A stretch of 64,000 nt of DNA from Armatimonadota bacterium (GTDB taxonomy: Bacteria; Armatimonadota; Fimbriimonadia; Fimbriimonadales; Fimbriimonadaceae), in contig JAKOXK010000095.1 of assembly GCA_029781035.1 (NCBI GenBank), positions 1 to 64,000 of the forward strand, written 5' to 3'. The position numbers and the translations under genes are program-made. The notes below the pieces were generated by a model that worked only from the letters and a program-made list of their open reading frames with translations, was not told where the DNA came from and did no database searches. This document shows positions 60,654-64,000 of the stretch, piece after piece; the stretch's first letter is position 1; every line of letters starts with the position of its first letter.

Positions 60654-62408
60654 CTATGGGTTGGCGCGCAGAACCCGAACGTTGATCTGGTCGAACTTGG
60701 CGTTCCAAGTCGACTTGTCGATCGGGCCGGCCACATAGACTTGGGTGCGGACTTTGACCGTGCCGCCCGAGATGTAGTCGGAGTAGTTCGTGCTGTTGAC
60801 CGTTTTGACGCCCTCAAAGTACGAACCAGTGACAGGGCCAGTGGCCAGGGTCTCGAACTGCCCCGTCCTCCAGTTGTACAACTGGAGGTTTTGGCCGAAT
60901 CCACCAGGCGTGTCTGTGCTGAGCGTGGCCTCAACCGAGATCTCACCATAGTTGTTGTTGGCGTAAGCCGGAACGTTGTGGATCGTGACCAGTTGTACGG
61001 GCGGCGTCTGAGAGTTGGGAGTGATGCCCGGCTTCACCACGAGGGTGTTGCCTTCGACACGGTACAAGTCCGTGACACTGCCGCTGACCACGCTGCCGAT
61101 CGTGGCCGTGGCAGAGTTGGCCACACGGCCCATCGCGTTCCAGAGGTTGACACGCCCCCAACCGTAGTTGTTGGCGTCGTTCATCGTGATGCACGATCGG
61201 TAAAGGACGTCCTCCACCCTCTGCGCCGAGTACGTCGGATTCTGGCTTAGGATCATCGTCGCGACACCGGCTGCATAAGGAGTTGCCATGCTCGTACCGC
61301 TGTCGTACTCGTAAGTGTTCGTCAAGTTGTCGCTCGACCACCAGGTCGAGTAGATGTTGTTGCCTGGAGCAAAAACGTCCGTAAAGATTCCATAGGCCGA
61401 GAAGTACGATCGAGTGTCGTTCTGATCGATCGATCCAACGATCGTGACGTCGGGCCAGTCGTACTGGGCGCCGTAGTTGCCACCGTCGTTGCCGGCCGCA
61501 TAGCACCAGACAGCGTTGTACTGGTATTTCATCGTGGTGCCGGTCGTACCCATGATCGAGTTCTGTACGCCGGTGTAACTGGTGCTGACAACGCGGCACC
61601 CGTTCGCTGCGGCCCAGAGGGCACCGATTGAGAGAGCTGAAAGCGAAGACCCTCCGCCAGAGTTGTCCGAGACGCGCACCATGAGATGGTGCGTACCCGT
61701 GATGTTCACGCCACACACGCCCAGTCCGTTGTCGCCGGTCGCCGCTGCGATTCCTGTCGTGTGAGTCCCGTGACCGTTCAAATCCTTGACGACCGATGAT
61801 CCGTAGACATCTTCCGTCTTGACGTCATTGAGTCCCGTCGCGGTCGCTGAGTTCGCACCATGGACGCGTCCCGTGATCAAGTCTTCGTGGGCGACGTGGA
61901 CGCCCGTGTCCGTGAGCCCGACCGTGAACGCCGAGTTCCCACGGCAGATGTCCCAGGCGGCCGTGGAATTGTTATCGGTGTGGCTCCACTGGAGGCTCAA
62001 GTACGGGTCGTTGGGCACGAAGGCAGGATAGACCCTGTAGTCCGGCTCGACGTACTCGTAGAGTCCAGTCCGCATGAGCTCCCGCGACAGCGAGTTCTCG
62101 GTCATCCCGTTTGGGACGCGGATGATATAGCAGTCGATTGGCGCGATGTAACCGATTTCGAGGTCAGCGAGCTTAGCTTCAGCGTCCATCCGCCGAAAGT
62201 CGGCGGCGACGTCGTCGATCCCCATTCGTTTCCACGCCGCACGTTGCAGGGGTCGGGCGATCATTCTGCCGGTGAACTCCTCGACCCCAGGCCGCTCTGT
62301 GAAGCTCAACCGAACACGGGGCACGAAGTCCATTCGGGTCCCTTTGACACTCTGTGACCATGCGGAAACAGTAATGGCCGACAGCGCAAGAAGTGCAAGA
62401 ATCCTCAT
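60654..62408 (-). CDS. Secreted subtilisin-like serine protease (S8) with shared C-terminal module, copy 1
   Basis: 584 residues from ATG 62408, where the signal peptide begins (MRILALLALSAITVSAWSQ); the longer frame to 62546 lacks one. A propeptide-like region runs to about 135. The S8 domain has Asp in VGLTDTGVHVAHED, His in DLNGHGTHTTGIAA and Ser in DSGTSMATPYAAGVATM. The last 153 residues (60654-61115) are the module shared with three other secreted proteins here (NTLVVKPGITPNSQTPPVQ, LQLYNWRTGQFETL, KFDQINVRVLRANP). It is nearly parallel to the next gene, so a tandem duplication. Confidence 0.92.
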   Translation of the reverse strand: MRILALLALSAITVSAWSQSVKGTRMDFVPRVRLSFTERPGVEEFTGRMIARPLQRAAWKRMGIDDVAADFRRMDAEAKLADLEIGYIAPIDCYIIRVPNGMTENSLSRELMRTGLYEYVEPDYRVYPAFVPNDPYLSLQWSHTDNNSTAAWDICRGNSAFTVGLTDTGVHVAHEDLITGRVHGANSATATGLNDVKTEDVYGSSVVKDLNGHGTHTTGIAAATGDNGLGVCGVNITGTHHLMVRVSDNSGGGSSLSALSIGALWAAANGCRVVSTSYTGVQNSIMGTTGTTMKYQYNAVWCYAAGNDGGNYGAQYDWPDVTIVGSIDQNDTRSYFSAYGIFTDVFAPGNNIYSTWWSSDNLTNTYEYDSGTSMATPYAAGVATMILSQNPTYSAQRVEDVLYRSCITMNDANNYGWGRVNLWNAMGRVANSATATIGSVVSGSVTDLYRVEGNTLVVKPGITPNSQTPPVQLVTIHNVPAYANNNYGEISVEATLSTDTPGGFGQNLQLYNWRTGQFETLATGPVTGSYFEGVKTVNSTNYSDYISGGTVKVRTQVYVAGPIDKSTWNAKFDQINVRVLRANP

Positions 62409-62516
62409 CTCTTCATCTCTCAAGTACTCGCTGGCACAACTTTGCCAGCTTCTAACGATTCTATCACGAGTTCCCCCGCATCGCCGGAAAGAGACCGCTA
62501 AGCTCAAGCTTTGGAC

Positions 62517-62544
62517 GGCCCGCACCGAGTTGGCGATGCGGGCC
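62517..62544 (-). terminator. Inverted repeat downstream of the second subtilase
   Basis: GGCCCGCA at 62517-62524 pairs with TGCGGGCC at 62537-62544 around a 12-nt loop, just past the stop of the minus-strand gene at 62555. An 8-bp GC-rich stem, plausible as a terminator. Confidence 0.5.
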
Positions 62545-62554
62545 AAAGCTGTCC

Positions 62555-64000
62555 CTATTCGGTCGCCCTGAGGGCTCTTATGTTGATCTGGTCGAACGAT
62601 GCCTGCCAGTTTGAGGTCGCGACCGGACCCTGTGGGTACACGAGTGTCCGTACCCGGCAGATACCGTTGCTCATGTAGTTGGCCAAGTTCGAGGTCTGGG
62701 TCGCTTCGAAGAAGCTCGACGTCTGCCCAATCGGCCCCGACGCAACGTCGTCGTACTGGTTGGTCGAGAAGTTGTAGAGCTGTACCTTCCTGGCGAACGT
62801 TCCAGCAGTGCTGACACGGGCCTGCACCTCGACCGAGATCTCGCCAAACCCGTTATAGGTCGTTGGCAGCGCATGCTCCGTGACCACTTGGATCGGGGCC
62901 TCACCGGCGTTTGCCACAGGGCCCTTGGCCACGACGAGGTTGTTGCCTTCAGCGCGGTGCAAGTCGGTCACGCCACCGCTGACGAGTACTCCGCGGAACA
63001 CGCTCAGCGTGTCGGCTTTCCGGCCCATGGCGTTCCACAGGTTTACGCGCCCCCAACCATAGGTACCCGGTGACCCCATGCTGATACAAGACTTGTACAG
63101 GATGTCTTCGACCCTTTGCGCCGAGTAGTTTGGGTTCTCCGCAAGGATCATCGTCGCGACACCAGCCGCATACGGGGTCGCCATGCTCGTCCCGTCAAGG
63201 TAAGTGTAACTGTCCGTGATCCCGTTGTTCGTCCACCACGTCGAATTGATCCCGGCTCCAGGAGCCATGACGTCGATGAACTGACCACGGGCAGAGAAGC
63301 TGGCGATCGTGTTGTTGGCCTGGGTCGCTCCGACGATCGTGACATCGGGCCAGTCGTAAGCCGACCCATACGTTCCGCCATCGTTGCCAGCCGCATAGCA
63401 CCATACGGCGTTGTACTGCGTCTTCATCGCGGTGCCCGTTGTCGCGATCACGCTCGCCTGGACTCCGCTGAAGCTGGTGCTGACCACCCGACATCCGTTG
63501 GCAGCCGCCCACAAGGCGCCGATTGTGATCGCCGTGTAGTTCGAGGAGTAGCCATCTTCCGAGATCCTGACCATTAGGTGCCGAGTACCGTCAATGTTCA
63601 CGCCACAGATCCCCTTCCCGTTGTTGCCAATGGCGGCGGCGATTCCCGTGCAGTGGGTGCCGTGCCCGCCCGTGGGCATTACGATCGAGGTCCCGTAGAC
63701 GGCTTCTGTCCGGACGGTGTCCAGGGTCGTCGCATAGGAAGAGTTGGCCCCGCTCGCACGATTAGCTGCCAGATCCTCGTGGCTCACGTGAACGCCGGTG
63801 TCTGTAATGCCCACGATCAAGGCCGCGTTGCCCCGACAGATGTCCCAAGCGTCGGTCGCGTTGTTGTTCGTCTGGCTCCATTGAGTGCCCAGTTGGGGGT
63901 CGTTCGGGGCAAAGGCGGTAAAGACTCGATAGTCCGGCTCGACATATTCGTAAAGACCGGTCCTCATCAGTTCGCGAGACAGCGAGTTCTCGTTCATGCC
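62555..64000 (-). CDS. Secreted subtilisin-like serine protease (S8) with shared C-terminal module, copy 2 (5' end beyond the right edge)
   Basis: At least 482 codons, open to the right edge, so the signal peptide and most of the propeptide are missing; the in-frame ATG at 63997 is internal by comparison with copy 1. Triad: Asp in VGITDTGVHVSHED, His in GGHGTHCTGIAAAIG and Ser in LDGTSMATPYAAGVATM. The final 153 residues (62555-63016) are the shared module (NNLVVAKGPVANAGEAPIQV, VQLYNFSTNQYDDV, FDQINIRALRATE). Colinear with copy 1 throughout. Confidence 0.92.
   Translation of the reverse strand, partial: GMNENSLSRELMRTGLYEYVEPDYRVFTAFAPNDPQLGTQWSQTNNNATDAWDICRGNAALIVGITDTGVHVSHEDLAANRASGANSSYATTLDTVRTEAVYGTSIVMPTGGHGTHCTGIAAAIGNNGKGICGVNIDGTRHLMVRISEDGYSSNYTAITIGALWAAANGCRVVSTSFSGVQASVIATTGTAMKTQYNAVWCYAAGNDGGTYGSAYDWPDVTIVGATQANNTIASFSARGQFIDVMAPGAGINSTWWTNNGITDSYTYLDGTSMATPYAAGVATMILAENPNYSAQRVEDILYKSCISMGSPGTYGWGRVNLWNAMGRKADTLSVFRGVLVSGGVTDLHRAEGNNLVVAKGPVANAGEAPIQVVTEHALPTTYNGFGEISVEVQARVSTAGTFARKVQLYNFSTNQYDDVASGPIGQTSSFFEATQTSNLANYMSNGICRVRTLVYPQGPVATSNWQASFDQINIRALRATE

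Overview
The window reads as chromosome of a diderm bacterium with roughly 60% GC. Outer-membrane machinery is present (ExbB-ExbD-TonB plus a TonB-dependent receptor, and a FadL-type porin). There is a PEP-CTERM protein, four Gfo/Idh/MocA oxidoreductases and several glycoside hydrolases. This mix fits Armatimonadota of the Fimbriimonas type, but that placement is my inference and no rRNA is present to test it. I see no tRNA, rRNA, CRISPR array, insertion sequence or prophage.

Layout. 0-0.9 kb: the 5' part of a secreted protein running off the left edge. 1.0-5.3 kb (minus): exbB-exbD-tonB-receptor operon. 5.6-16.0 kb (plus): a full heme pathway, hemA-C-D-B-Q-L-E then hemY-hemH, interrupted by one minus-strand radical SAM/SPASM gene. 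HemQ with no hemN/hemF points to the coproporphyrin-dependent branch. 16-19.2 kb: sugar-binding lipoprotein, oxidoreductase, esterase. 19.5-25.0 kb (plus): a tightly coupled sulfur-type respiratory cluster of a molybdopterin oxidoreductase, a four-cluster ferredoxin, an NrfD/PsrC membrane protein, two YeeE/YedE transport proteins and an exported rhodanese-like protein. In the last one the active-site cysteine is replaced by serine and the only cysteine is the final residue. 25-36.6 kb: FadL-like porin, hydrolases, MauG-like peroxidase, PEP-CTERM protein, serine hydrolase and alpha-galactosidase-like enzyme. 36.6-47.1 kb: kelch protein, two sugar ABC permeases with no ATPase, a sugar isomerase, SRAP, PRPP synthetase, S37 peptidase and DinB protein. 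47.2-50.1 kb: a visibly lower-GC stretch with orphan ORFs and a broken cysteine-rich ORF carrying a run of ten G. 50.1-60.6 kb: DprA-like, MTA phosphorylase-like, beta-CASP nuclease, Ada, lysine aminotransferase, GH15 and GH127. 60.6-64 kb: two tandem secreted subtilases, the second cut by the right edge.

The most unusual signals are these. A module of about 150 residues with no family name known to me is shared by four secreted proteins (left-edge protein, kelch protein, both subtilases). The rhodanese-like protein sits in a redox/transport operon and ends in a lone cysteine. A possible N-terminal extension of glutamyl-tRNA reductase carries two Cys-Pro motifs of the heme-regulatory kind.
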